From: Priapulus caudatus
Taxonomy: Eukaryota > Priapulida > Priapulimorpha > Priapulimorphida > Priapulidae
DNA length: 63,510 nucleotides
Direction: 5' to 3'
Assembly (NCBI RefSeq): GCF_000485595.1
Contig: NW_014577560.1
Location: 38,524 to 102,033, forward strand
Position 1 is the stretch's first letter. Every line of letters starts with the position of its first letter. Shown here in pieces: positions 51,919 through 63,491 of this stretch. The position numbers and the translations under genes were made by a program. The notes beneath the pieces are model-generated. The model worked only from the letters and a program-made list of their open reading frames with translations, was not told the origin of the DNA and did not search any database.

Positions 51919-52500
51919 CTAATTTCGAATGCTGCCGGCGGCACGGGACCGATTTTTTCTCGTATCTTCCCAAATTTTCGCTCTTGTAATTGTTGTTACC
52001 AGAGCCCTTTGAAAGCTGACGGGAGCGAAATCGCTCGCCGCTCCCGTGTATTTTTTTCGCTGATTCAGCATCAGTAAGTGTTTAGGCATCTGTTCAGCCA
52101 TCCCATTCTCTTGTGGTGTGTATGGGTTGGTCGTTTTGTGAGTGAATCCCCACGACTTAGCAAACTGACGGAATTCGGGAGAAGTATATTGCGACCCATT
52201 ATCCGATATTACTACATCTGGGATACCGAAAGCCGTAAACATTGCTTTCATTCTTGTAATTACCCCAGAGCTGGTCAGACTTGTCAGCCTCTTCACTTCG
52301 ATCCAACGAGAGTAATAGTCTACCACTACCAAAAATGTCTGCTTGTTGAATTCCAGTAGATCCGTCCCCAACTGCTGCCATGGCCGTCCCGGCAACTCTA
52401 TTGGCTGCAGGGGTTGTTCTCGCTGTGATGGTTTGCTCTGTCGACACTCCACACATTGATCGACCACGTTTTTAATGTCGTTGCTCATGTTCGGCCACCA
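51919..52500 (-). pseudogene. Gypsy integrase fragment
   Basis: The minus frame has the Cys half of the HHCC zinc domain (CVECRQSKPSQREQ), then the integrase core: WQQLGTDLLEFNKQ (first Asp), FLVVVDYYSRWIEV, VVISDNGSQYTSPEF (second Asp) and YTPQENGMAEQMPKHL (Glu). All three catalytic residues are present. The downstream part loses homology at about 51990. The His half of the zinc domain, RT and RNase H are absent. Sequence differs clearly from the integrase at 43.6 kb, so it is a different Gypsy lineage. Confidence 0.75.
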
Positions 52501-52734
52501 TATGGCTGTCCTGCTTATATAATTTTACTTTGTATTATGTAGTTTTACTATTGACAGCTTTACAATACTGTTCTGGATCTGACTTACCATTTGCTATTGG
52601 TTATGTCCACTGTTTGTATTTTGTTATTGTGGGCTCTACCACTAGTGTTATGTACAAAAAATACAATGTACACAAACATTAAATTGTTTTTTTTTAATTG
52701 TGTTGTAGGTGGTTGCTTAAAAATAACAAATATT
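52501..52734. other. No gene recognised
   Basis: AT-rich spacer between Gypsy and hAT elements. Confidence 0.5.
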
Positions 52735-54787
52735 TTATCTTGGTAACATATTTATTGAACTTATAGCATGGCGACCCACAAATTTCCTGTGTTTGTACGC
52801 AAACATATTAACTGCTTTGATTGTACTCTTTTTTTTCTCGATTTCATCTAAGTTGCAATTGGCGTCTTCAAAGAAACCCAACTGGGACAGACATCTAGGA
52901 CTGTCCCAGAGTCTGGTAGCTGCCTGGAAATCAAACTCCTCCAATGGGGGACCCTCGGCTGCAACAAGCATCAAGCAGTTGAGAATGGTGCTGCTCAACC
53001 GGTTTCGAAGTGGGGACTTTATCAGTTTTATTTTGCTAAAGCCACGCTCACAGTCTGCAGTTGACATGGGAATGACTGCAGCAAGATTGCGTATGTTGGG
53101 ATACATCTCCCCGGAATTCTGGATCAGCTTGGTGAGGATTGACCCTGTATCCAGCTTCTCACCACACTCCTGGACCATGTAGCGGAGTTGGCCGAGCACA
53201 TTGGGCCACTCCCTTTCACAGTCTCCCTCCCTTGTGTACGACGTTTTCAAAATGGTCAGTCAACACTTCCAACTTTTCCTGACCATACCAATTCATATAA
53301 CTGGCCAGAGACATGTCAGGAAGGCGAGATGGATCAAATATGCTAAAAGAATCAACAACATCATGGTGTTGAAACCGGCTTTCCAGGTTATCCAGAACCG
53401 CCTGTATGTACTTGTTGTGCACATTTGTGGTAAACACTGGTAAATCTTCTGGGCGAAATGTTACAGCGAACCCACTCTCATTCATGTCCAGAATGGTCCT
53501 TTCTACACTGGCAAAGTTCTTTCCCGGCTCTGGTAAATAGGCATCTAGGACGTCCCTGGTTGTTTGGAGGTGCATTCGGAAAGCACTAAAATCCAAGGTG
53601 GACCTCTGGAAACATTTGGAAAGAATACCCAAGTGTGGGAGAACATCACACATCATGCCGAGTATGGCGATGAATCTCCAATTTTCTAGGAAAATGGCTA
53701 GTCCCTTGGCCGCTGGATCATTGCGCTCTAACGCCTCTCTCTGCAGGCTCATTATCACGGATGGCAGTATCTCTTTTAATGTTCTACAGGCATCATGCGA
53801 CAGCCATCTTACTGCCTTAGCTTGTTTCGGCTTGAGGAGTTTCGGCAGATCCATGGACCTCTGTATGTTCATCAACCCACTCATTCGCACTGCCGAGTTC
53901 TGGTAGAAACGGCACAGAGTGTCTAGGGTCTCATTGAATTTTTTGATGGTGGTCATGCCGTCGGACGCTGCTTTGGCTGCCAATGCAAGCCTGTGTGCTA
54001 GGCAATGGTGCGACAATGTGAAACTGCACTCCTTTTTCATCTGTGCAGCCACGCCATTTCTTCTGCCAACCATGACGCTGGCACCATCACTCCCAATGGC
54101 AGCCAAACGATCTCGCAGAAGAATTCCCTCCCGCTGACAGACATCCACCAGAGCAGCTGTGATTGTATCTGCTTTCCCATCAACGAGCTGTTTAACAGAA
54201 ATAAACCGTGTTTGTGGGCAGCCATTCACAGACACCTTGGCATACACCACCATCTGGTTACAGACGGAAATATCTGTTGTTTCGTTGATCAGTAGGGAGA
54301 TGAAAGGGCTAGCAGCAACGGTCTCCAAGACATCTTTCTTAATAACCTCTCCAATGCACATAACCAGCTCTTGTGTTGTGCTCTCTGATTTGTATGTGTT
54401 GCGTTTTCCAAGAGTCTCCTTCCCCTAAACATCTAGGTAAGAGCATCCTCCCATAGACTTGCACAGTTCTAGTATTTTTCTGAAGTTGGTTGTGTTGGGT
54501 ATCTTTTGTTGTATAAGGAAGTACATACATTTCAGATAACCTATGAAAGCTTCCTGCTTAGCGGAAAGAATTTTGTGAGTGCTTCCAACTATCCCCAGAC
54601 CCTTTTGCGACATTTGCTGGTTTCGTTCCAGCTCCACAGAAATGGCATGCGTGTTAGACTTGATGTGATTTTTAATGGTGTCTTCCCTGTATTGTATACA
54701 ACCGGTCTCGATCCACACATCACCACTTTTGGGGAACTGTTTGTGCTGTGTGCATAGTTTGCAGAACATCCCTGTAGTACAAAACAA
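52735..54787 (-). pseudogene. hAT transposase (ZNF862/C17orf113-like), nearly complete
   Basis: Three successive minus frames. 54787-54425: TTF/C2H2-type finger (MFCKLCTQHKQFPKSGDVW, then TIKNHIKSNTH). 54361-53216 (open, upstream about 54424): catalytic core with SPFISLLINETTDISVCNQM (first Asp block), LAAIGSDGASVMVGRRNGVA (second Asp), LSHHCLAHRLALAAKAA (C..H motif) and AVRWLSHDACRTLKEILPS. 53250-52735: hAT C-terminal dimerisation domain (NIRNLAAVIPMSTADCERGF, LRNRLSSTILNCLMLVAAEG). One TAG and one frameshift separate the parts. Total about 660 codons, the normal length. Asp to Asn/Glu change cannot be judged for the first block (INETTD). No terminal inverted repeats were found around it. 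Confidence 0.8.
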
Positions 54788-57759
54788 TATATATTTTATG
54801 CATTGCTGTTGTGTGTGTCAAACTGTAGTTTTAAATATGAGGCACTTATAGTATATTCTAAAATTCAATGCTTATATTATATCATAATAATATTATATAA
54901 TTTATATAATATATCCTAGTAGGCTAGTAATGATTCAAAAACGTTATTAAGGTGACCAGATTTTAGAAATGTGAATACAGGACAGGAAACGATGCGAGGG
55001 AGCGAAGCGACCGAGATAGGGAGGGTGTAGGAAAGAACGTTAGCACACTTTAAAGCAGGGAACAATTTCCAGCCAAAAATTTGCAAAGCAAATGTGCTAT
55101 ACAAAATAAATTTTGCATAGCAATTGGATAAATTTGTATAGCATTTTTTTTCAGACAATCACAGTGCAAATTTACACCGCAGTGCATGCTTGGCGTGTTA
55201 TCGTGTCTGCCTGTGACAGACACAGCTAGCTTAAGCCTAGGACACACTAGCGATTCTGCACGCTGCCCGGCAGCGTTTAAACAGCGTGCGAGCTTGGCAC
55301 TCGTCCGCTTGCCAATGTCGAGTGAAAATAATATCGGGCCCGGCGAGTGAAAGCTAAAGCTGACTCGCCCATGTTGGCGAGTAAAAATAAACCCTTGAAG
55401 GTGACCACCTACATTCCAAAAGAGAAAGTCAGTTCAATTGCACTGGAAACACTAAACGTCCAGAAACAACAAAGACCTACTGTCCTACCTGTCACTAGTG
55501 ATATTGTAAATTCCAGTCGTCTCTAACATAGAATATACCTCTCTTAACAGTCAAAGCAAAGGAAAAAAACATGCACTTCAGTGTTCAAGGAGCTCGCCCA
55601 GCTGACTCTTAGCAGTTTGATTTCATTCAACAAAAGATCTGGAGAAACTGCAAAAATGTTGATCACAGATTTCACTGACCGAGTTGCTGCACCGTGAATC
55701 AGGATATAGCTAGCATGCTTTCACCTGTAGAACAGCAATTACGTTCATGAAAAAGAGAACGAACTGTTCCTGTTATTCTAACTCCAGTTGTAGCAAGTTG
55801 TCCAAGCTGTGTCTGTACTTGTAAGCACAACAGTCAGGGCAAAAGGTGGCGTACATCCACAGAATAAATATGTATTTCCAATGCAGAGAGAATCTTAATA
55901 ACATTCGTGGATGGCAGATACTGTTAAAAGTGCTGGACTGACTCATTCTTAATCGTATTGTATCAGTACTGTTAAAGAAATATGTTGCTACTGTGTCACA
56001 GATAATCAACAGGAATGAAAACTAAATGAACTGGCTTGCATCTCACACGGGCCACGATATTCGTGTGGATAGAAATTTCTATAGGTTGAGAGAGGAACAC
56101 GTTCAGCAGGGTTTCTTCTGAGGGAAAATTAGACAACGAATTAGACTCATGCATGCCCTACGCATTCTCACGCATTCACGCAAAAGGAAAAAACTGTACG
56201 TAACCCTTCAGAATTAAAGTTTTTGTCTTAAAATTACTGCAAATACATATTTTAAAGCCAAATATTCAGAAAATGATCGTGTTTGAAAATATTTCGAACC
56301 TCCAGCATTATATTCCCAAAATGTCCCATTCTCCAGCAAAATCTCACTGAAGCTCCAGCAAGCTGGTTGAACACCCTTGGCATGTCTGTTTGTTGTAACT
56401 TTTTCCATACAAGTAAACATACCCTCCACCATTGTTTTCATAAAACTATTTTATTAAACAATACAACATGTTTCTAAACAGAAAAAGGGTCTCCTTCTCA
56501 ATCTATTCTCTAATCTGACTACTTGTTGCTCCCACACTGACAAATGTTGCAGCTGGTATCCGAGCACTTCAGGACTCTGTTAATGTGGTTAGTGGTAGGG
56601 TTTCTCTGGTAGAATTCTATTGCTGCCTTGATACAGATGCGTGAGTCTCCCGCAAAATGCGTGAGACTTGGTAGGTCTGCTAGTTGCCCGATAGGACAAC
56701 TGAAAATTTCTAGTTGTGTAAAGGCCGCCGCACACGGTGCACGTTCGGCGTTGAGCTAAACGATAAATATATATAAATACATCTATGACTAAACGTACGT
56801 GCCGGATGCGCACACGCAAACCAGCTCGCACACGGTGCAAATTCGGCGCGGCGCTAAACGCAACACCCCTGTTACCCACATCTGTGGCATGTGACACTAA
56901 ATCTTCCATAGAGAGCTTATTAATAACCCGATTTTGAAAATGTATAAGCATTTTCATCCTTTAATCAAGCTACATCAGATAGAACATAGAAAAGCACTTT
57001 AGTTATTGTTTGAAATCTTGATATTATAATGCTATTTTTAGCTGTTGATATATCAATGTGAAGGAAGCATGTGAATTTATGGTAGTCATAGATACCAGGC
57101 GAATTAGTTAACTTATATTTATTTATTGCTTTCACATGTTAAAGGTTTTGTGGGGTGGCAGATTTCAAGAAGGGAGTGGTGCTGGATCAGGTGAGGAATG
57201 TGAGCAAGGCTTCTCCTACATGTCCAGATTAAAATCAGTCACACGCTACATGACTAGTGCTGGTAAGAAAAACTGATGATAAGAATTATTGATGATACAG
57301 ATAAAAAAACGTGGGCAAATGAGACATTATAGGTAGGATAAAGGTGGCAAAGCTGGAAAAGGCATGCGGGGATAAATGATATCCCCAATGAATTCATAAA
57401 GCATGGGGGAAAAATATTAGTGGAAAGGTTAAAAGCCTATTCAACAAGATTTTAGAGAGTGAAGTATTCCTGGAAAGCTGGAAAGGGAGCAGAGTCACAC
57501 TAGCTAGTCTTCAAAGGAAAAAACCAGGATAGAAAACTTTTTAAAAACTACAAACCAATAGCCCATCTGCAACCACGTCACTTATCCACGTGACTTTGTT
57601 TACTCCGCCATCTTGGCCGTCAAGCTATTGTATTGTTGTGCTCTTTTCAAGTCATGAAAAGAATATAATGTCGAATTTAAATGATAATATAGTTTTATCC
57701 GATGACGTGAATAGTTTAAATGATGAACATAAAAACAGATATTTATAAAAACTCCTTGT
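54788..57759. other. Long stretch without recognised genes
   Basis: Contains ACACTAGCGATTCTGCACGC and a GCAGCGTTTAAACAGCGTGC hairpin at 55240-55290, an inverted copy of the 26.65-kb GGCGAGTG motif (55283-55312), and a direct repeat CACACGGTGCA(C/A)..TTCGGCG at 56733 and 56830 with GGCCGCCGCACACGG that resembles hAT non-autonomous ends. No protein motif. 57130-57560 includes a spacer with GTGAGGAATGTGAGCAAGGC-like sequence that I could not place. Confidence 0.35.
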
Positions 57760-57763
57760 TTAC

Positions 57764-57957
57764 TGCCAAAAGCGATGTTTGTGCCGTTGATGTCCGTTAG
57801 GGAAGCCGAAAGTTTGCCACGAGTGGAATACCCGGACATTTATAATTATTTAGTTAGTACTACATCAGTTTATACACACCAATAACTCAAGGCATACAAA
57901 TCACTCAAGGGATATAAATATTTTGTGGCAGGTTGGGTGAAAGAAGTGTAGCAGGTT
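57764..57957 (+). pseudogene. YqaJ/SWIM-type TE protein, N-terminal fragment
   Basis: Reads AMFVPLMSVREAESLPRVEY, PDIYNYLVSTTSVYTHQ, an in-frame TAA, LKAYKSLKGYKYFVAGWVKEV and TAG. The sequence D.YNYL....S.YT...LKAYKSL..Y.YFV.GWV..V is the start of a common invertebrate family that goes on to a SWIM zinc finger and a YqaJ-type exonuclease domain. The rest is absent. Confidence 0.5.
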
Positions 57958-58130
57958 TATAATTTGTATGTTATTAGATTAAGCAGTGATTTAGTGTGTA
58001 TACATCATGATTGAATGTACTCGTGCATATGACGTGCAGCGGAAATAACGATATATGTGATCATCGATCTTTTTCACTCTCTCGGTGCATGGTGCTGGCT
58101 GGAATAGGTGTCCCCCTAACTCTGGGGCAT

Positions 58131-58816
58131 ATTCCGCCGATAGCCGGACAATTCTCATGCCTGTATAATGCAGTGCATGTCCATTGGGTTATGGTCTAGC
58201 CATGTCAAACTCGCTGAGGTTAGTAATCGCTGAAAGCTTGGCCAAATTTCATTGAAAATAAAAAAGTTATAGCCATTTATATATCAGAGCCTCGTTTCCA
58301 TGTTGAAAAATGGTGTTGTTTCTCAAACACCCCTTAAAATAGCTCGGTGCAAGTTTCAATGTTGCCAACATATATCTTCATGTTCCATATGGTCCCCTCG
58401 ACACATCTAGCCTAGCTGTTGGCTTGTAGCCTGGAATTCCCACGGGACTTAAATTTACGACGTTTGCTCCCTGACTAACAGTTTTCATGGTAGAGTTATG
58501 TGCCGCGACAATTTGTCTTGTGCCATACCACTGGAGATTCCTTACTACAGCTCTACAGTTGAACTAGGTAGAAAGGACATTTGTTGTCACTGTAGCACAG
58601 AAGATGCCAACCTTAAAAAATAAAAAAAGTATTGCCATTGGGTAACGAATGTAGGAACAGTGGCAAACTACCAGTCACCTGCCGTCCCTATGGTAAAGAG
58701 AACTGAAACTGCCACTTTACCCGCAATGCCTGCTAAATGGTAACACAGAATTGTTAGAAGCAAAGAAGATAGCTGGAACATCCTATATAGATAGAAGGAA
58801 TCAAATGTATCCAAAA
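58131..58816. repeat. Dispersed repeat, copy B (truncated 3' end of the DDE-type gene)
   Basis: Matches 37159-37841 with few substitutions; includes, on the minus strand, the stop codon (58801-58803) and last codons of the 843-aa gene, then the match ends. No coding exon of that gene follows to the right. Confidence 0.9.
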
Positions 58817-59473
58817 TGTCTGCAATGCTAAATCGTCTCAAATTCTACCTTTTTAACTATTGTTCTGCTCGGTGTATGGATAGTGTTGCAGCACAAGTAC
58901 TACTCATTAACTAGCTATCTCAATTACTTTATCCAGTTTGTTGTGTTTGATGTTCAAGAACCTTTTTTTATATTTCCCATGTACTCCCAAGGTTTTAATG
59001 TAGCCTTGATATGCATGTTATGTATATCGATATGACATTTTGATCCATATATAAGCTGGAATCTCAGCTGAGCAAACATTTGCAATTGAAATCAATCTTG
59101 AATTTTCTTTCGAGAAATTTACTCTCATTTTAAGCAGTCCATATTAAAAAGTGTTCAATTGTTGGTTGTTTTATATTTGAGTCTGGTTTTATATCTGGTT
59201 TAATATAGACAAGTTGTAGTTTGTGTTTGCTTCAAAAAAGAAAACATTGTAATTAAAAATGAATATAAAAAGCTTAGAAAAAAACAATGTGTTCCTTTCT
59301 ATTTTATTGCTACTGATCGGAATACAGCCAAACATTTGTTTGTTTGTTTTTGGGTTTACTCCTGTTTTCAACAATATTTCAGTTACTTAATGGAGGTCAG
59401 TGCACATATTCATTGTTGCTGGGATCCGCTAGGTGGTTAACCAGTACTAGACTCACCTTATCCCTGTGGTGCA
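58817..59473. other. No gene recognised
   Basis: AT-rich spacer ending in CCTGTGGTGCAG (59463-59474), an acceptor-like sequence at the start of the next fragment. Confidence 0.4.
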
Positions 59474-59993
59474 GAAATTCCGTACTTGAGAGATCAAGCC
59501 AATGTATTCAGTGGTCATTCCGCTGTAGCCAATGTTGTAAATGCAGGTGAAAGAGCACTGGTATCAGTTTACAATGGAAAGCCAACGGACGGACTCGACA
59601 CTCAGGCATCAGCGATACTTCCAAAAACTGGCAACAAAGACGTCACATATACAACCACAGAATCTACCTCCGAGCGCGGCAGCGGCCCGGTATCACAGCC
59701 TACGCGTGTACCTGCAAGTGAAGCAGTGGCAAGAAGAGGACGCAGACATGTCCATAGAGCAATGGGGATGGAAAGTCAGAGATACCGAAGTTGTCCCAAT
59801 TACGACCGACTTGCCACCTGCACCGCAATCTCTGCTGCAGTTGATTAGGTGCAACTGTGCGTCGGACTGTAACAGTTTGCGATGCACCTGCCGCAAAAAC
59901 AGCATGCACTGCTCCCCAGCCTGTGGCCAATGCAAAGGGTCTGCATGCACCAATACCGACGATCCAATTGATTATGACAGCGAGGATGAGTAA
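59474..59993 (+). pseudogene. Nuclease-like/CXC family, C-terminal fragment (copy B)
   Basis: Frame 59486-59660 reads RDQANVFSGHSAVANVVNAG and ERALVSVYNGKPTDGLDTQA, identical over the shared part to 29098-29174, and supplies what lies beyond the N gap there. After one frameshift frame 59541-59993 gives ARYHSLRVYLQVKQWQEEDA, QWGWKVRDTEVVPITTD, LLQLIRCNCASDCNSLRCTC and CSPACGQCKGSACTN to TAA, the CXC zinc cluster of the family. The upstream nuclease part is missing; the match starts at AAATTCCGTACTTG right after an acceptor-like CAG. Confidence 0.7.
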
Positions 59994-60039
59994 TGTTAAC
60001 ATATGAGCGCAGAAGTCCGGTCTCCCAAGCATCACATTT

Positions 60040-60590
60040 CAACTGCTATCCATCGAACAAATAGACGACTTTGGCGGTGTTTTAGCGAGAACAATAGAAA
60101 GCAGTGTTTGTGGCCCGTGATTATACTTTGAATAACAAAAGACACCAGAACGAGTCAGAGCAATGGATTGCAGTCTGCTGTTTCTGATGCGCGCCAACGT
60201 TTTCGAAATGTCATGTCAAAATCATAAAATGCCTGGACTAAAAGGCAGTGACAAAAGATAAATATCAGGCTGTAAACGCCACACTGTGTCCATACGATGG
60301 GAAATTTGCAAGAAAGGCCTGCATAGAAAGATCGTGCAAGGACTGTGGAACGGCCATGATAATGAGACAGTTGCAGGATATTTTGATAGCACGTGGAACA
60401 GAAGAAGTGACATATACAAAATGGGAATGATTGTCAGTTGTGAAAAGGGACGACAAGGAAGTAAAGCGTGTGATATCTAAGAGCCACAGGGTAAGCCGCA
60501 ACGCATTAATGGTTGAGCTAGTTGGCGAATTGGCCAACCTAGCAAAACATTTGTTTGAATCCAAATGACACGCAAACGGCGGCAGGCCGG
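60040..60590 (+). pseudogene. Fragment of a second TE ORF downstream of the CXC tail (copy B)
   Basis: Frame 60248-60430 reads NATLCPYDGKFARKACIERS, CKDCGTAMIMRQLQDILIAR and EEVTYTKWEW with later breaks. The C....C..C zinc knuckle followed by a helical stretch and TYTKW is the part that in the 28.1-kb fragment reads CAHNECNVCKN...TYTQW, so the RNase H-like TE family. Parallel to 33167-33800 (minus strand), with the same distance (about 250 bp) from the CXC tail. Confidence 0.5.
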
Positions 60591-61299
60591 AGGTGGAGGT
60601 TAGTTCCACTTTTTACACTTAACACCACTGAACGCATCTGGTAATGCTAGCCCCCGGGCGTGCAGGGAGCTTACCGAAACCTGGCACCACTACTATTACG
60701 CTTACAGTTACGGTCAGGTATATTCCAATACCACAATACCACAATTATTCAGCCTTGGCCTATATGCCCCAATGTACAGTTACCATATAAAGACGTATAC
60801 AACATTGCAAAGAATTGCTGAAAGGCTGGAAAATCAACGTCACCAATCTTTACAGCTTGATCACAAAATTACAAATACATTGAGACTACGACCAGCAGCA
60901 ATATAAGGAGAATGAGGTCAGAGAGCCGTCGTGTAGCCTCGGAGTGTACTATCAATCGTGCAGCGAAATTGTCACACCATTCACTAACTACGGTTTGAGG
61001 GCACCTACGTGGTAAATTTTTATTCGTATATACAGGGTTTGAGACAAGGTCAACCATGTTGGAAAAAAAAACTCACATACAGTGCTCGTGTCACTGGGAA
61101 TTGTACCCCCCCTAAGGCCCGAAACAACCACCCACCCACCGTCTACCTGTTTAAATTCATTATGCAACGTACATTTATGTGTGATGTTGGTACACTACTG
61201 TGCAGTGTCGCCCTCTATGAACTAACATATGAACGCATGGAAAAGGCGCGCTAATCATCATGGCTGAGTAAAGGATCGTTTGTCACAAAAAAAAGAAAA
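60591..61299. other. No gene recognised
   Basis: Mixed composition; ORF 61009-61254 has no motif. An A-rich tract with G (61287-61310) immediately precedes the viral sequence. Confidence 0.45.
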
Positions 61300-63491
61300 A
61301 AAAAAAGAAGAACAATATCGTTAGATAGGAATGACCTATTTTCTTCTTTCGAGCACGATGCACTAAAAGTGTCCTTCAACGAGGTAGAAAAGTTAACAAG
61401 TCGTCAGGCATATGAGAAATCAGCGCTTGTACTCTATGTTCTACTGACACAGAATCTACTTGATGACTATCGCACATTCCTTGACAACGTCATTAAGTCA
61501 GCTATGGACGACTACATGGACGTGTTGATGTATCTAGTGATTAAGATTGTACCAAAAGAGGGTGAAATAAAGACAAATGCGAGATTGTTTGGTGAAAAGT
61601 CATTTCCATCTAGGTTAATGGGTATGATGCAAGAGAGAAATGCGGTCGGAATCTTGCAGGATTATTTCACCAAGGATCAAGCGATGACATGTGGAGAGTT
61701 GGAGATAAAACAAAGACTTCATATGCTGACTACCATCGATCCAATATCTCCTTCGCATACGTACGTACACCTGGTAATAGATGTCTCAGGATGGAACAAT
61801 GGGTTCAGACATGCGACGGTTGGCCCGTTAGGAAAGGTACTCGACCAGATATATGGAACTAAGCTCTTCGAGAGGACACAGAAATTGTATGAGCACACGG
61901 TGATAGTAAACAAGACGACTGAAGGCTTAAGAGGGTGGGATGGACAGGCTGGAGGAATTGAAGGCCTAAATCAAGACACTTGGGTAATTGTGTACTTGTC
62001 ACAGATGCATGCTATCTTCAAAAAGAGACAATACAAGTATCACTTTATGGATATGGGCGATAATTTCATCGCGAAGATCGCGGTCCCTAACAGTGAGATT
62101 GAAGCAGCTGGAGATGCCACAACGTTTGCCATGAATCTCTCGAAAGAGATTTCAGTAGAGCTGAAATTGCTTGGTCATGATGCTAAGCCAGACGAGACAA
62201 CATGTTCGCTCAACGCGTTCATCTTTTGTCATCAGTATAGAGTTGGCGGAATACAGATGCCAGGACACTTCAGGAAAGCAACGAAGATGTCAGGCATTAA
62301 TGATTCCTTCCTGCCGTTCTTAGACGACTATATAGCATGTGCGTTCTCAAATGCTCATTCTACATCAGAGCAAGGCTGTCTATCATACGCGCCGTATCAT
62401 ATAGCGGTCGTCTGGGCTTTCTCATATATACTGCAGTGTCAATGGCCAGTAGCGCGAACAAAGAAGTGTAATCACTACTGGGACATGACAGATGAGGAGT
62501 TGCTTGCGATTCTACTGACACCTAGTGTCCTTGGCGGATTTCCAATCATATATCTCGAGACTATGTCTATTCGTTCAGAGGCAGATCATTTACCACAGTT
62601 TCATCGAATCAGACAGCATGCTTTGAATGCAAAACCGAGTGTCGGTCGTCTCATGACTACCATTGGTTTTCAGTGTCCAGATAGAGATGCATCACTAAGA
62701 ACGCTACTTTCCGATCCTCGAGCTCTTGCATTAACAAAACCTCAAGCACCATGAAGCATTATAACAAAGGAACTTGATGGTCGGCTTGGTAGGATTGCTA
62801 GAAACGAAGAGATCGTGGCACTTTTCGAAGCATATGACTCGACAGCGCAAGAGGCACTCTTACGTGCGTTGGACCACAATAAATCATGGCCAGCTAGAGT
62901 TCTTGCGGCAATGTATGGTGCTTCTGGGTTCGCGATTCGTGAGTCACTCGTGGCATGTTTCGAGTGTTCAAGGACAGCTATTGCGTTCTTGTTGAATACC
63001 AAACCATACGCAATGACAACACCAGTCATCTGTCGTCGAGTACTACTTGCAGATCAACGTGTGCATCATTGGCGAGTGTCAATTGTACGAGGTGATTACT
63101 CTGGAGCACCACTGTTCAGGACAACGTGTCCTTATGTTGCAGCCGACTTGACAAGAAAGCACCACTGGCGAAGAGATGTTAACACGATAACGACACCACC
63201 CATGGGTCATCTATTCACCCTACAACAAGAACAAGTACTGAGACCAGGAGTATCGTACATTGGAATACGATGCGGTGAGATAACAGAGAGAGTCGGAACA
63301 GCAAGTGACCACTTGATGGCGTCAAGTAACCCGTCGTTCTTAGGTCATGTGACATCGTCAGCAACTCGGAATCAGCTGCGATTGATGCGTAGCAAAGATG
63401 CATTAATAGACGGAGTATTGAATCTTGCAGTCATTAGGTCATGGGCAGATCTAATTGATGCAGATGGAAGTGTCGGACGTCTAGTTGCCCA
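61300..63491 (+). pseudogene. Endogenous viral element: L polymerase core of a non-segmented negative-strand RNA virus
   Basis: Open frame from the A-rich tract to a TGA at 62752-62754, then the same frame stays open to the poly-T at 63492; one stop in about 730 codons. Numbered from GTG 61369: pre-A/F motif KEGEIK..ARLFGEK (64-77), motif A IDVSGWNN with D138, motif B GGIEGLNQ (195-202), motif C MGDNF (229-233), motif D KPDETTCS (273-280) and an E-like GGIQMPGHFRK (293-303). These are the RdRp palm motifs of mononegavirus-type L proteins in the right order and spacing. The capping and methyltransferase domains are not reached or only begun; no N, P, M or G homologue is seen. It is copied from virus RNA, with no recognisable start codon of its own, and its function in the host is unknown. 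Motif C has Phe where the order usually has Gln. Confidence 0.8.

Noticed and set aside
61369..61371. GTG as the true start of the viral frame
   Set aside because: The frame is open upstream to the A-rich tract with polymerase-like sequence; the copy is simply 5'-truncated.
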